Assembly: GCA_963774305.1 (NCBI GenBank)
Contig: CAVZEM010000005.1
Coordinates: 1 to 64,000 of the forward strand
From: DASUPK01 sp963774305
GTDB taxonomy: Bacteria > Actinomycetota > Thermoleophilia > Solirubrobacterales > 70-9
Length of the DNA stretch: 64,000 nt
Direction of reading: 5' to 3'
The notes beneath the pieces are model-generated. The model searched no databases, was not told where the DNA came from, and saw nothing but the letters and a program-made list of their open reading frames with translations. Position 1 is the first letter of the stretch. The number at the start of each line of letters is the position of its first letter. Below are positions 34,824 through 43,101 of this stretch, piece by piece. The position numbers and the translations under genes are program-made.

Positions 34824-35056
34824 CGGCCAAGCCGCATCGGCTGCTGCTCGAGCGGGTCTCCGGGTACGCCGACGAGGCCGCGGCCTACCTGCGACGCCGC
34901 CGGCACCTGCGCAAGCCATTCGCAAGGACCTACTACGCCGGCGGCCGAAGCGCCGACTTCGCAGCCGACTCCGAGGAGGGGCGGGCCCTGTTTCTGGCCG
35001 CCTCCCGGCTGATCGAGGTGGCCGGGCCGCCCCGGCGGCCGAGGAGCACCAAATGA
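34820..35056 (+). CDS. Small basic protein of unknown function
   Basis: A 78-residue protein, Arg/Tyr-rich in the middle (AAAYLRRRRHLRKPFARTYYAGGRSADF) [split as AAAYLRRRRH then LRKPFARTYYAGG], with no recognised domain, signal or membrane segment. It is bracketed by four-base overlaps with the roadblock-like gene and with tldD, so it is translated in step with the protease. In some systems TldD/TldE process small precursor peptides or toxins, which makes a substrate or adaptor role worth testing; there is no direct evidence for it. Confidence 0.65.
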   Translation: MTAKPHRLLLERVSGYADEAAAYLRRRRHLRKPFARTYYAGGRSADFAADSEEGRALFLAASRLIEVAGPPRRPRSTK

Positions 35057-36438
35057 CTTTGATCGAGGAGGGGCTGGTGGCCCGCGTCCTCGAGCGCGCC
35101 CTGTCCCACGGCGGCGACTTCGCCGAGCTCTTCTGTGAGGAGCGGCAGGGCTTCACCCTGTCGATCGACGAGTCGCGTGTGGAACGACCGCAGTCGGGCA
35201 GCGAGCGCGGCGCCGGGGTCCGGGTGATCGAAGGCGAGGTGACCCGATTCGCCCATGTCGACGGCCTGGCCGAGGAGGACCTGATGCGCGCGGCGGACGG
35301 ACTGGCCTCCGCCCTCGATGGCGACGGCACCGAGCCGCTCGCCCTGAGGGCAGAGGCGCCACCCGTGCTCCAGGAGATCGAGATCGATCCCGCGAGCGTC
35401 CCCGCCGACCGCAAGGCCGAGGTCCTGAGGGAGCTCGACGAGCGGGCGCGCTCCGCAGGTTCCGAGGTGGCCCAGGCCTCGGCGAGCTACAGCGAGGGAC
35501 GGCGCCGGGTCGCCGTCTTCAATTCGGAGGGCCTCGAAGCGAGCGACGACCGCACCCGGGTCCGTCTCGGGGTGCAGGTCGTGGCGCGCAAGAACGGCAC
35601 TGTGGAGACCGGCTTCGAGACCCTCGGCGAGCACCGCGGCTTCGAGCTGCTCGACGGCGACCCGGCCCGGATCGCGGATCAGGCCGCGAGCAAGGCCCTG
35701 AAGCTGCTCGGGGCCGATCCGGCGCCCGCCGGTGAGATGACGGTGGTCGTCGGCGGCGGCTTCGGGGGCGTCCTCTTCCATGAGATGACCGGTCACGGCC
35801 TGGAGGCCGACGCGGTGCAGAAGGGCGCCAGCGTGTACGCCGGGAAGCTGGGCGAGAAGGTGGCGCAGCCGCTGCTCAACGCGTATGACGACGGTGTCAT
35901 GCCGCACGAGTGGGGCACCGGGGCTATCGACGACGAGGGAACGCCGTGCCACAAGACCGCCGTGATTCAGGAGGGCAAGCTCACCTCGTATCTCTATGAC
36001 CGCCTGCGCGCTCGACGCGACGGGGTGGAGTCGACCGGCAACGGCCGGCGGGCGAGCTTCCGCGACCTGCCCATCCCGCGGATGACGAACACCTACATCG
36101 AGCCCGGCGACGCGGATCCGCAGGAGCTGATCTCCGAGGTAGAGATGGGCTTCTACGCGGTCTCCTTCGGCGGCGGCCAGGTCGAGCCCGCCACCGGCGA
36201 CTTCGTCTTCGGCGTGTCGGAGGGCTATCTGATCGAGGGCGGCAAGGTGACCAAGCCTTGCCGTGGGGCGACGCTGATCGGCAACTGCCTCCAGGCGCTG
36301 GAGCGAATCGACGCGGTCGGGAACGACTTCGAGATGAAGACCGGCTTCTGCGGCAAGGCAGGGCAGACGGCGCCGGTCGGCACCGGCCAGGGCCACGTCC
36401 GAATCAAGGGGATGACCGTCGGGGGCACGGCGGTATGA
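35053..36438 (+). CDS. tldD: TldD-type metalloprotease subunit
   Basis: A 461-residue protein of family length. The zinc site HEMTGHGLEAD (HExxxH, histidine at about residue 243) and the third ligand region with CHKTAV and NCLQALERIDAV are present, as is the family's FEMKTGFCGKAGQTAPVG near the end. TldD forms a heterodimer with TldE to degrade or trim unstructured peptides (microcin B17 maturation and CcdA turnover in E. coli are the known cases). Overlaps tldE by four bases. Confidence 0.93.
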   Translation: MTLIEEGLVARVLERALSHGGDFAELFCEERQGFTLSIDESRVERPQSGSERGAGVRVIEGEVTRFAHVDGLAEEDLMRAADGLASALDGDGTEPLALRAEAPPVLQEIEIDPASVPADRKAEVLRELDERARSAGSEVAQASASYSEGRRRVAVFNSEGLEASDDRTRVRLGVQVVARKNGTVETGFETLGEHRGFELLDGDPARIADQAASKALKLLGADPAPAGEMTVVVGGGFGGVLFHEMTGHGLEADAVQKGASVYAGKLGEKVAQPLLNAYDDGVMPHEWGTGAIDDEGTPCHKTAVIQEGKLTSYLYDRLRARRDGVESTGNGRRASFRDLPIPRMTNTYIEPGDADPQELISEVEMGFYAVSFGGGQVEPATGDFVFGVSEGYLIEGGKVTKPCRGATLIGNCLQALERIDAVGNDFEMKTGFCGKAGQTAPVGTGQGHVRIKGMTVGGTAV

Positions 36439-37796
36439 GCGAGGCGGACCTCGAGGACGTCGCGCACCGCGCGGTCGAGGCGGCGACTGCCGCCGGCGCG
36501 AGCGACGCCGAGGCGTGGAGCGAGGGCTCCCGGAGCCGCGAGGTCCGGGTTCACGCGGGGGAGGTCGAGAGCCTCACCGAGGCGAGTGGCCGCGGCGTCG
36601 GCATCAGGGCCTGGACGGGGACGCGGACCGGATACGCATACGGGACCGATCTCTCCGAGTCCGGCCTCGCCGAGTTGGCGGAGGCCGCCGTGGGTGCGGC
36701 TCGCGTCGCCGACGAGGACGAGAACTCGATCGCGCCCGAGCCCTCCGGCGAGCCGCCCGAAATCGATGGACTGCGCGACCCGGCGGTGGCGGACACCGAG
36801 ACCGCCGAGGTGATCGATCTCGCCAAGCGCATCGAGCGCGTCGCACTCGATCGCGACGAGCGGGTCACCGGCGTGGAGGAGGTCGTCTACGTGGACGAGG
36901 ACGGCGACGCCGCAATCGCCAACTCGCGCGGCGTCTCCGGCAGCTTCGGCTCTTCGGTGGCCTACTCGTTCCTGCAGGCGATGGCGACGCAGGACTCGGA
37001 GGTCCAGACCGGCCTCGGGTTCGGGGTCGGCCGCTCACCGCGCTCGCTGGATCCCGAGCGGATCGGCGCCGAGGCCGGCGACGAGGCCAGCTCGATGCTC
37101 GGCGCGGGCAAGCCCGAGTCGCGCACCTGTCCGGTGGTTCTCTCGGAGCGGGTCACGGCCAGCTTCGCCGGATTCATCGGCGGCGCGCTGTGCGCCGACG
37201 AGGTGCAGCGCGGCCGCTCGCCCTTTGCCGACCGCCTCGGCGACGCGATCGCATCGGCGGCCTACGTGATCGCCGATGACGGGATCGATCCGGGGGGCCT
37301 CGCCAGCGCTCCCTTCGACGGGGAGGGCACGCCACGAGAGCGGACGCCGCTGATCGCCGACGGCAAGCTGCTCGCCTACCTGCACGACAGCTACACGGGG
37401 CGGCGGGGCGGGGCGCGGTCGACGGGCAACGCCGCTCGCTCCTCCTATCGATCGCCGCCCTCGGTCAGCCCCTCCAACCTCGTGCTCGAGCCCGGCGAGC
37501 TGACCCTGGAGCAGCTGCTCGAGCGGGCCGGCGACGGCGTCTACGTCACCGACGTGGCGGGGCTTCATTCGGGCGTCAACCCGGTGACGGGCCGCTACTC
37601 GGTCGGAGCCTCTGGACGAACCATCAGCGGCGGCGAGCTGGCCGAGCCGCTCCGCGAGTTCACGATCGCCGGCGATCTGCTCGGCACGCTGGCGGCGGTG
37701 CAGGCCGTCGGCTCGGAGACCCGCTGGGTGCCGTTCGGCGGATCGGTGAAGACCGCCCCGATCCTGGTGGGCGAAATGGCGATAGGTGGCGCCTAG
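36435..37796 (+). CDS. tldE: TldE/PmbA-type subunit
   Basis: A 453-residue partner of TldD. It shares the fold (ARE VRVHAGEVESLTEASGRG style N-terminus, NSRGVSGSFGSSVAYSF) but has no HExxxH, as is normal for TldE, which makes the non-catalytic half of the peptide channel. The frame opens upstream at 36258 but the ATG at 36435 lies in the ATGA overlap with tldD. The C-terminal GASGRTISGGELAEPLREFT and GGSVKTAPILV are conserved in the family. Confidence 0.93.
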   Translation: MSEADLEDVAHRAVEAATAAGASDAEAWSEGSRSREVRVHAGEVESLTEASGRGVGIRAWTGTRTGYAYGTDLSESGLAELAEAAVGAARVADEDENSIAPEPSGEPPEIDGLRDPAVADTETAEVIDLAKRIERVALDRDERVTGVEEVVYVDEDGDAAIANSRGVSGSFGSSVAYSFLQAMATQDSEVQTGLGFGVGRSPRSLDPERIGAEAGDEASSMLGAGKPESRTCPVVLSERVTASFAGFIGGALCADEVQRGRSPFADRLGDAIASAAYVIADDGIDPGGLASAPFDGEGTPRERTPLIADGKLLAYLHDSYTGRRGGARSTGNAARSSYRSPPSVSPSNLVLEPGELTLEQLLERAGDGVYVTDVAGLHSGVNPVTGRYSVGASGRTISGGELAEPLREFTIAGDLLGTLAAVQAVGSETRWVPFGGSVKTAPILVGEMAIGGA

Positions 37797-37830
37797 CGGC
37801 CGCCAGTGGCCGCGACCTGATGGCGAAGCC
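37796..37830. repeat. Dispersed intergenic repeat, copy B (half)
   Basis: Directly after the tldE stop: GCGGCC-GCCAGT-GGCCGC (a perfect 6 bp hairpin, 37796-37813) followed by GACCTGATGGCGAAGCC. The same 35 bases recur at 44816-44850 with two substitutions. The stop codon's last G is the first base of the hairpin. There is no U-run after it. Confidence 0.65.
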
Positions 37831-37919
37831 ACTTGTAACAAAGACGTACAACCCCAGGTCTTGGCTTCAGGACACGCTGTTAGGCTCGGCGCGAACTTCA
37901 ATCCTCAGGAGGAGATGAC

Positions 37920-38201
37920 GTGACCAAGGCCGAGTTCCTCGACAAGCTTGCAGGCGACAGCAGAATCGGCAACAAGAAGGAGGCTGGTCAGGCCGTCGAT
38001 GCGGTCCTGGACGCCATCACCAACGTCCTCCAGGGCGGAGGCGAGGTGAACTTCACAGGCTTCGGCAAGTTCGCCGTGGCCGAGCGCGGCCCGCGGCAGG
38101 GCGTGAACCCGCGCACCGGAGAGCGGATCTTCATCCCGGGCGGCAAGGTGCCGCGCTTCTCCGCCGGCTCCGGACTGAAGAAGAAGGTCAAGGGCGGATA
38201 G
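37920..38201 (+). CDS. hup: HU-family nucleoid protein
   Basis: A 93-residue DNA-bending protein with a strong ribosome site (AGGAGGAG) ahead of GTG 37920. TKAEFLDKLAGDSRIGNKKE, VNFTGFGKFAVAERGPRQGV and NPRTGERIFIPGGKVPRF are the canonical HU dimer and DNA-arm blocks; the C-terminus ends in LKKKVKGG. It lacks the long lysine-rich C-terminal tail of mycobacterial HupB. The TAG stop overlaps the codon ATA that appears to start pyrF. Confidence 0.95.
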   Translation: MTKAEFLDKLAGDSRIGNKKEAGQAVDAVLDAITNVLQGGGEVNFTGFGKFAVAERGPRQGVNPRTGERIFIPGGKVPRFSAGSGLKKKVKGG

Positions 38202-39088
38202 CAACCCGGCCGTTCGCAGACAGGCTCGCGGCGCTCGTCGACGAGCGTCGCAGTCAGGTGTGTCTGGGCCTTGACCCGGACCCGGCGGCCCTTTCCCCGG
38301 AGGCAGCGCCGGACGCCGACCTCACCGACGTCGCGGATCGAGCCGCCTCGGCGGTCTTCGAGCACTGCCGCTGGCTGATCGAGACGGCCGGCCCCGCCTG
38401 CGTCGCCGTGAAGCCGCAGCTCGCCTGCTTCGAGCGCCTCGGGGCGCCCGGCTGGCGGGCGCTGGAGCAGGTCTGCGCCGCTGCCCAGCGCGCCGGGCTG
38501 CTGGTGGTCGCGGACGGGAAGCGGGGCGACGTCCCGGTGACGGCGAAGGCGTATGGGCAGGCGCTGGTGGGCGAGACCGACACCCCGTGGGGCACGGTGC
38601 GCGGCCTCGGTGCCGATGCATTCACCGCCAATCCGTTGCTCGGGGAGGACGAGATCGAGGTCCTGGTGTCCGCCGCGAGGGAGGCGGGCGCTGGGGTCTT
38701 TCTGCTCGTGAGGACCTCGAATCCCGGCGCGGCGCGGCTCCAGGACGCAACCCTCGGCGACCGACCGATGCACGAGGAGCTCGCCGCGCTGGTGGCGGAG
38801 AGCGCCCCGGAGCTCGCCGGGGACTCCGGTCTCTCGGGGCTGGGCGCGGTGGTCGGCGCCACGGCCCCGCAGCATCTCGGCCGGCTGCGCGAGCTGATGC
38901 CCGACTCCGTCTTCCTGATCCCCGGCATCGGGGCGCAGGGCGGCAGGCCCGAGGACCTCGGGCCTGCGTTGGCCACCGGGCGCCCCGCGTCGGTGCTGGT
39001 CGCCGCGGCGCGGAGCATCGCCGGGGCCGACGATCCGGCGGCGGCGGCCGAGGACCTGCGACAGGCCATTTGGAGCCTCACTACGTAG
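38198..39088 (+). CDS. pyrF: Orotidine 5'-phosphate decarboxylase (type 2), apparent ATA start
   Basis: Decarboxylates OMP to UMP, the last step of de novo UMP synthesis. The conventional start would be GTG 38258 (CLGLDPDP), but the frame already reads ATRPFADRLAALVDERRSQV from an ATA at 38198-38200 that overlaps the HU stop (ATAG), and that segment is normal for this family. Catalytic GKRGDVPVTAKAYG and the CVAVKPQLACFE phosphate region are intact, with PGIGAQGGRPEDLG near the C-terminus. About 296 residues from the ATA. Confidence 0.88.
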   Translation: MATRPFADRLAALVDERRSQVCLGLDPDPAALSPEAAPDADLTDVADRAASAVFEHCRWLIETAGPACVAVKPQLACFERLGAPGWRALEQVCAAAQRAGLLVVADGKRGDVPVTAKAYGQALVGETDTPWGTVRGLGADAFTANPLLGEDEIEVLVSAAREAGAGVFLLVRTSNPGAARLQDATLGDRPMHEELAALVAESAPELAGDSGLSGLGAVVGATAPQHLGRLRELMPDSVFLIPGIGAQGGRPEDLGPALATGRPASVLVAAARSIAGADDPAAAAEDLRQAIWSLTT

Positions 39089-39114
39089 TCGGCAGTACTA
39101 TCGCGAGCCCTCGA

Positions 39115-39432
39115 ATGCCGGACTACAAGCCGAATCAATTCGTCCGCGTGTTCGCCGTGTTGGCCCTGATCGCGGCCCTCGTCGTGGTGGTCGCGGTGGT
39201 CGCGACCTCGAGCGGCGGTGGCGGTGGCGGTGGCGGCGGCGACTCGCAGAAGACCCACGTCAGCAAGGCCGGGCGGCAGGCCATCCGTAAGGGCGTCTGG
39301 ATCGTGCGCTCCGGTGACACGCTGGGCGCGATCTCGGTGAAGACCGGCATTGATCAGAGCACCCTCGAAATGCTCAACCCGGACCTCGATCCGCAGGCCC
39401 TCCTGGAGGGCCAGCGGATAGCGTTGCGCTGA
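39115..39432 (+). CDS. Membrane-anchored LysM protein
   Basis: A 105-residue protein from ATG 39115. Residues ~12-33 are one membrane anchor (VLALIAALVVVVAVVATSS), then a nine-glycine linker and a LysM domain at the C-terminus: IVRSGDTLGAISVKTGI, LEMLNPDLDPQALLEGQRI. It would present a peptidoglycan- or chitin-binding module outside the membrane. The upstream part of the open frame (38587-39114) is the pyrF antiphase and is not coding. Followed two bases later by the D,D-carboxypeptidase start. Confidence 0.85.
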   Translation: MPDYKPNQFVRVFAVLALIAALVVVVAVVATSSGGGGGGGGGDSQKTHVSKAGRQAIRKGVWIVRSGDTLGAISVKTGIDQSTLEMLNPDLDPQALLEGQRIALR

Positions 39433-39434
39433 CG

Positions 39435-40796
39435 GTGCTGGGAATCGAAGGCAGGCGGGGCAGGGGGGGCGGACGCGTGGCCGTCGCGCTGCTCCTGGCG
39501 ATCCTGCTGCTCGGCGCCCCGGCCTCCGCCATGGCTTCGAGCGGGCCGAAGCTCGACGCGAAGGCGTGGATCCTGATCGACCCGCGAGACGACTCGGTCC
39601 TGGCCAGCAAGTCGCCGAACAAGCGGCTGCCGATTGCCAGCACCACCAAGCTGATGACGGCGTACCTGGCGCTGAAGAACCTGAAGCCGAACCAGATGAT
39701 CGCGGCGCCCTCGTATCACCCGAGCGCCTCCGCCGAGATCACCCTCGGGCTGCGCCCGGGAGAGCGGATGCGGGTTCGGGATCTGCTCTACGGCCTGTTG
39801 CTGCCGAGCGCCAGCGACGCCGCCGAGACGCTGGCGGTCGGGGTGGCGAGCTCGGTGCCCGCATTCGTCGAGCGGATGAACCAGGCGGCGCAGCAGCTGG
39901 GGCTGACCGACACGAGCTACGCCAACCCGATCGGGCTGGACGACCCCCACAACTACTCCAGCGCCCATGACCTCGTCACGCTGGCTTCGATTCTGCTCAA
40001 GAACCGGCTCTTCGCCCGGATCGTCAACACGCCGGCCGCCACCCTCCACAGCGGCGATCACCCGCGGACCGTGACCAGCCGGGACACGCTGCTCAACTCC
40101 GTCCCCTGGATCAACGGGGTGAAGACCGGCCATACCCTCGACGCCGGATACGTCCTGGTCGGCTCGGGCACGATGGATTCGACCACGCTGATCTCGGCCG
40201 TGCTGGGAACGCCCGACGAGCCCAGCCGCGACGCCGACACGCTCAGGCTCCTTCAGTACGGCTTCTCGCTCTACCACCCCGTCCAGCCGGTCAACCGGGG
40301 CGAGCAGCTCGCTGATCCGAAGCTCGACTACCGCAGCGACCACCTCTCACTGGTCGCCCAGCGCGCCCTCCCGATCAACCTCCGGCAGGGCCAGCACGTG
40401 ACCACCCACGTCACGGCCCCGGACCAGATCAACGGCGCCGTCGATCAGGGCCAGGTCCTCGGTCACGTCACGGTGAGCGTCGACGGGAAGCCGGCGGCGG
40501 GCAGCCCACTCGTCGCAGCTCATGCGGTGGGTGCGGCGACCACCTTCGACAAGGTGATCTCCTTCGCCCAGAATCCATTTGTTCTGCTTGCACTTGGTGC
40601 GATCGTGATACTTGTAGGGCTGCTCTTGATCAGGCGAGGCCGCGGAACGAAGGAACCGAAGGCGGCCGCGCCAAAACCGCGGCGAGCCGAGCGACAGGCC
40701 CCCCGACAGCGGACCCCGGAGGAGAGGCGCAGGATGCACGAGGAGAGAATGCGCAGGAGGCGGCAGAGGGCGGAACGGGAGGGAGGCACCGGATGA
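39435..40796 (+). CDS. D-alanyl-D-alanine carboxypeptidase (S11, DacA-like)
   Basis: A 453-residue penicillin-binding protein starting at GTG 39435. A signal segment (VALLLAILLLGAPASAMAS) is followed by the SxxK motif STTK (residues 69-72), the second motif as S-A-S (125-127, in LLLPSASDAA) where S-x-N is usual, and KTG in WINGVKTGHTLDAGYV. A beta-domain follows and the C-terminus is a membrane helix plus a basic arginine tail (RRRRQRAEREG). It trims peptidoglycan stem peptides. The stop overlaps the next start (ATGA). Confidence 0.9.
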   Translation: MLGIEGRRGRGGGRVAVALLLAILLLGAPASAMASSGPKLDAKAWILIDPRDDSVLASKSPNKRLPIASTTKLMTAYLALKNLKPNQMIAAPSYHPSASAEITLGLRPGERMRVRDLLYGLLLPSASDAAETLAVGVASSVPAFVERMNQAAQQLGLTDTSYANPIGLDDPHNYSSAHDLVTLASILLKNRLFARIVNTPAATLHSGDHPRTVTSRDTLLNSVPWINGVKTGHTLDAGYVLVGSGTMDSTTLISAVLGTPDEPSRDADTLRLLQYGFSLYHPVQPVNRGEQLADPKLDYRSDHLSLVAQRALPINLRQGQHVTTHVTAPDQINGAVDQGQVLGHVTVSVDGKPAAGSPLVAAHAVGAATTFDKVISFAQNPFVLLALGAIVILVGLLLIRRGRGTKEPKAAAPKPRRAERQAPRQRTPEERRRMHEERMRRRRQRAEREGGTG

Positions 40797-41752
40797 TCCT
40801 CACCGTTACGCTGAACGCCGCGATCGACCGCACCGTCGCGGTCCCGAGCTTCCGCCAGGGCCATCGTCACCGGGCCGTCGAGGCGAGCACGGTCGCCGGC
40901 GGCAAGGGCGTCAACGTCGCCCGCGCCCTGAAGCTTCTCGACCGGCCGGTGATCGCCACCGGCCTGGCGGGCGGCCCCACCGGCGCCCGCCTGATGGAGC
41001 GGCTCGCCGAGGAGTCGATCCTCACCGACTTCACCTGGATCGCCGGCGAGTCGCGAACCAACCTCGCCGTCGTCGACCCGACCTCGGGCGAGCAGACCGA
41101 GATCAACGAGCGCGGCCCCGACGTCAGCGCCGAGGAGCTGGAGCGCTTCCTGGAGAAGCTCCTCTACCTGGCGCGCGGCGCCCGGATCTGCGCGATCGCG
41201 GGGAGCCTGCCGCCGTCGGTGCCACCCTCGTTCTCGGCCCGGATCGTCGAAGAGCTCAAGGCGATCGGAGTAGAGACCATCGTCGACACCGAGGGCGAGC
41301 CACTGCTGGCCTCGCTCCGTGCCGGCCCGGCCGCCGTCACCCCGAACGTCCGCGAAGCCGAGGGTGCCGTCGGCCATGAGTTCAACGACCGCGAGGACGC
41401 GGTGCTCGGCCTCCGCAGCCTGGTCGAGCTCGGGGCCACCGACGCGGTCATCACCCGGCCGCGGGGATGCGTCGCGTCACTGCTCGACCCGGATGACCGG
41501 CGGCATGCCTACGAGGTGATCGCACCCGAGGTCGAGCCGGTTGCCACCGTCGGCTCCGGCGATGCCTTCCTCGCCGGATTCGTCGCCGCCCGCTACGACG
41601 GCCGCCCGCCGGAGGAGTGCCTGCGGTTCGCGGTCGCCTGTGGCGCCGAGTCGACGCAGCACTTCGGCGCGGGCAGCATGGATCCGGCCGAGATCGAGCG
41701 TCTGCTCCCGGGCGTCGAGGCCCGCGAGCTCGAGGCGCCGGCCACCGTCTAG
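40793..41752 (+). CDS. PfkB-family sugar kinase (1-phosphofructokinase/tagatose-6-P kinase type)
   Basis: A 319-residue ribokinase-fold kinase. MILTVTLNAAIDRTVAVPSF is the usual 1-phosphofructokinase opening; STVAGGKGVNVARALKLL is the substrate site, ICAIAGSLPPSVPPSF the middle block, and VATVGSGDAFLAGFVA carries the catalytic aspartate with the anion hole. Substrate is probably fructose-1-phosphate or tagatose-6-phosphate; a phosphotransferase system is not adjacent. Coupled to the carboxypeptidase. Confidence 0.9.
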   Translation: MILTVTLNAAIDRTVAVPSFRQGHRHRAVEASTVAGGKGVNVARALKLLDRPVIATGLAGGPTGARLMERLAEESILTDFTWIAGESRTNLAVVDPTSGEQTEINERGPDVSAEELERFLEKLLYLARGARICAIAGSLPPSVPPSFSARIVEELKAIGVETIVDTEGEPLLASLRAGPAAVTPNVREAEGAVGHEFNDREDAVLGLRSLVELGATDAVITRPRGCVASLLDPDDRRHAYEVIAPEVEPVATVGSGDAFLAGFVAARYDGRPPEECLRFAVACGAESTQHFGAGSMDPAEIERLLPGVEARELEAPATV

Positions 41753-41846
41753 AGATTCAGGTTGGAGGAGCGCCGGTTTACCGCTGTTATCCTTGGATGG
41801 GCGTTGGTGAAGGAACTCCGAAACGCCGCTATCACCGCATTTCCGG

Positions 41847-41867
41847 CCCCGCGACGCGGGGTTTTTT
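41847..41867 (+). terminator. Intrinsic terminator between the kinase and guaB3
   Basis: CCCCGC-GAC-GCGGGG (41847-41861) is followed by six T's (41862-41867). It lies 95 bases after the kinase stop and 29 bases before the guaB3 ATG. A second stem GGCGTT/AACGCC (about 41800-41826) precedes it. It terminates the upstream operon, or acts as an attenuator in a guaB3 leader. Confidence 0.75.
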
Positions 41868-41895
41868 CGTCCGCGAACGAACGTAGGGTGAGGCA

Positions 41896-43101
41896 ATGGA
41901 AGTAGAGATCGGCCGCGGCAAGAAGGGCCGCAGGGCATATGGCTTCGATGACATCGCGATCGTCCCCTCCCGGAGGACGCGCGATCCCGATGACATCGAC
42001 ATCACCTGGACCCTCGGTCCATACCGCTTCGAGCTGCCGCTGCTCGCCTCCGCGATGGACGGGGTGGTCAGCCCGAAGACCGCCGGCCTGATCGGCCAGC
42101 TCGGCGGGCTCGGCGTCCTCAACCTGGAGGGCATCTGGTCCCGCTACGAGAATGCGGACGAGAAGCTCGACGAGATCGCCGCCGCGCCCAAGCCGGTCGC
42201 CACGAAGATCATGCAGGAGATCTACGCGGAGCCGGTCAAGGCCGAGCTGATCGCCAAGCGAGTCGAGGAGATCAAGGCCGCCGGCGCGGTCGCGTGCGGG
42301 TCGCTCACCCCGCAGAAGGTGACCGAGTACTACGAGACCGCCCTCGAGGCCGGGCTCGACATCCTCGTCATCCAGGGCACGGTGATCTCGGCCGAGCACG
42401 TCTCGACCCAGACCGAGCCGCTCAACCTGAAGCAGTTCATCGCCGACCTGGACGTTCCCTGCGTCGTCGGCGGCTGTGCCTCCTACAACACCGGCCTTCA
42501 CCTGATGCGGACCGGCGCCGTCGGCGTCCTGGTCGGCGTTGGTCCCGGCGCCGCCTGCACCACCCGCGGGGTCCTCGGCATCGGTGTGCCACAGGCGACG
42601 GCGATCGCCGACGTGGCCGCCGCCCGAAGCCAGCACATGATGGAGACGGGCAACTACTGCAACGTGATCGCCGACGGCGGGATGCGGACCGGCGGCGACG
42701 TCTCCAAGGCGATCGCCGTGGGCGCCGACGCCGTGATGATCGGCTCCCCCCTGGCCCGCGCGAAGGAGGCGCCCGGCCGCGGCTTTCACTGGGGCATGGC
42801 GACCTTCCATCCCTCGCTGCCGCGCGGGGCCCGGGTGGCCACCCACCAGGACGGCACGCTCGAGGAGATCGTCCTGGGGCCCGCCCAGGACAACGACGGC
42901 ACCTTCAACCTGATGGGCGCGCTGCGCACCTCCATGGCCACCACCGGCTACGCCGACATCCCCGAGTTCCACCGCGCCGAGGTGATGGTCGCCCCGGCCC
43001 TGATGTCCGAGGGCAAGCAGCTTCAGCGCGAGCAGTCGGTCGGGATGGGCTCCAACGGACGCGCCACGGTGGCCGCGGCGGTCGCTGTCTCGGATGACTG
43101 A
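41896..43101 (+). CDS. GuaB3-type IMP dehydrogenase/GMP reductase family protein
   Basis: A 401-residue TIM-barrel enzyme of the actinobacterial GuaB3 family, shorter than true GuaB because the two CBS domains are missing. GRRAYGFDDIAIVPSRRTRD is the hallmark N-terminus, LPLLASAMDGVVSPKTAGLI follows, and the catalytic cysteine is in GVGPGAACTTRGVLGIG with CNVIADGGMRTGGDVSKAIA and VGMGSNGRATVAAA later. Its exact in vivo reaction in actinobacteria is debated. Overlaps guaA by eight bases. Confidence 0.92.
   Translation: MEVEIGRGKKGRRAYGFDDIAIVPSRRTRDPDDIDITWTLGPYRFELPLLASAMDGVVSPKTAGLIGQLGGLGVLNLEGIWSRYENADEKLDEIAAAPKPVATKIMQEIYAEPVKAELIAKRVEEIKAAGAVACGSLTPQKVTEYYETALEAGLDILVIQGTVISAEHVSTQTEPLNLKQFIADLDVPCVVGGCASYNTGLHLMRTGAVGVLVGVGPGAACTTRGVLGIGVPQATAIADVAAARSQHMMETGNYCNVIADGGMRTGGDVSKAIAVGADAVMIGSPLARAKEAPGRGFHWGMATFHPSLPRGARVATHQDGTLEEIVLGPAQDNDGTFNLMGALRTSMATTGYADIPEFHRAEVMVAPALMSEGKQLQREQSVGMGSNGRATVAAAVAVSDD

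Noticed and set aside
34933..36396. Long minus-strand open frame (487 codons) opposite tldD
   Set aside because: A shadow frame: tldD on the plus strand has full catalytic motifs; the antisense product is low in aromatic residues and has no domain.
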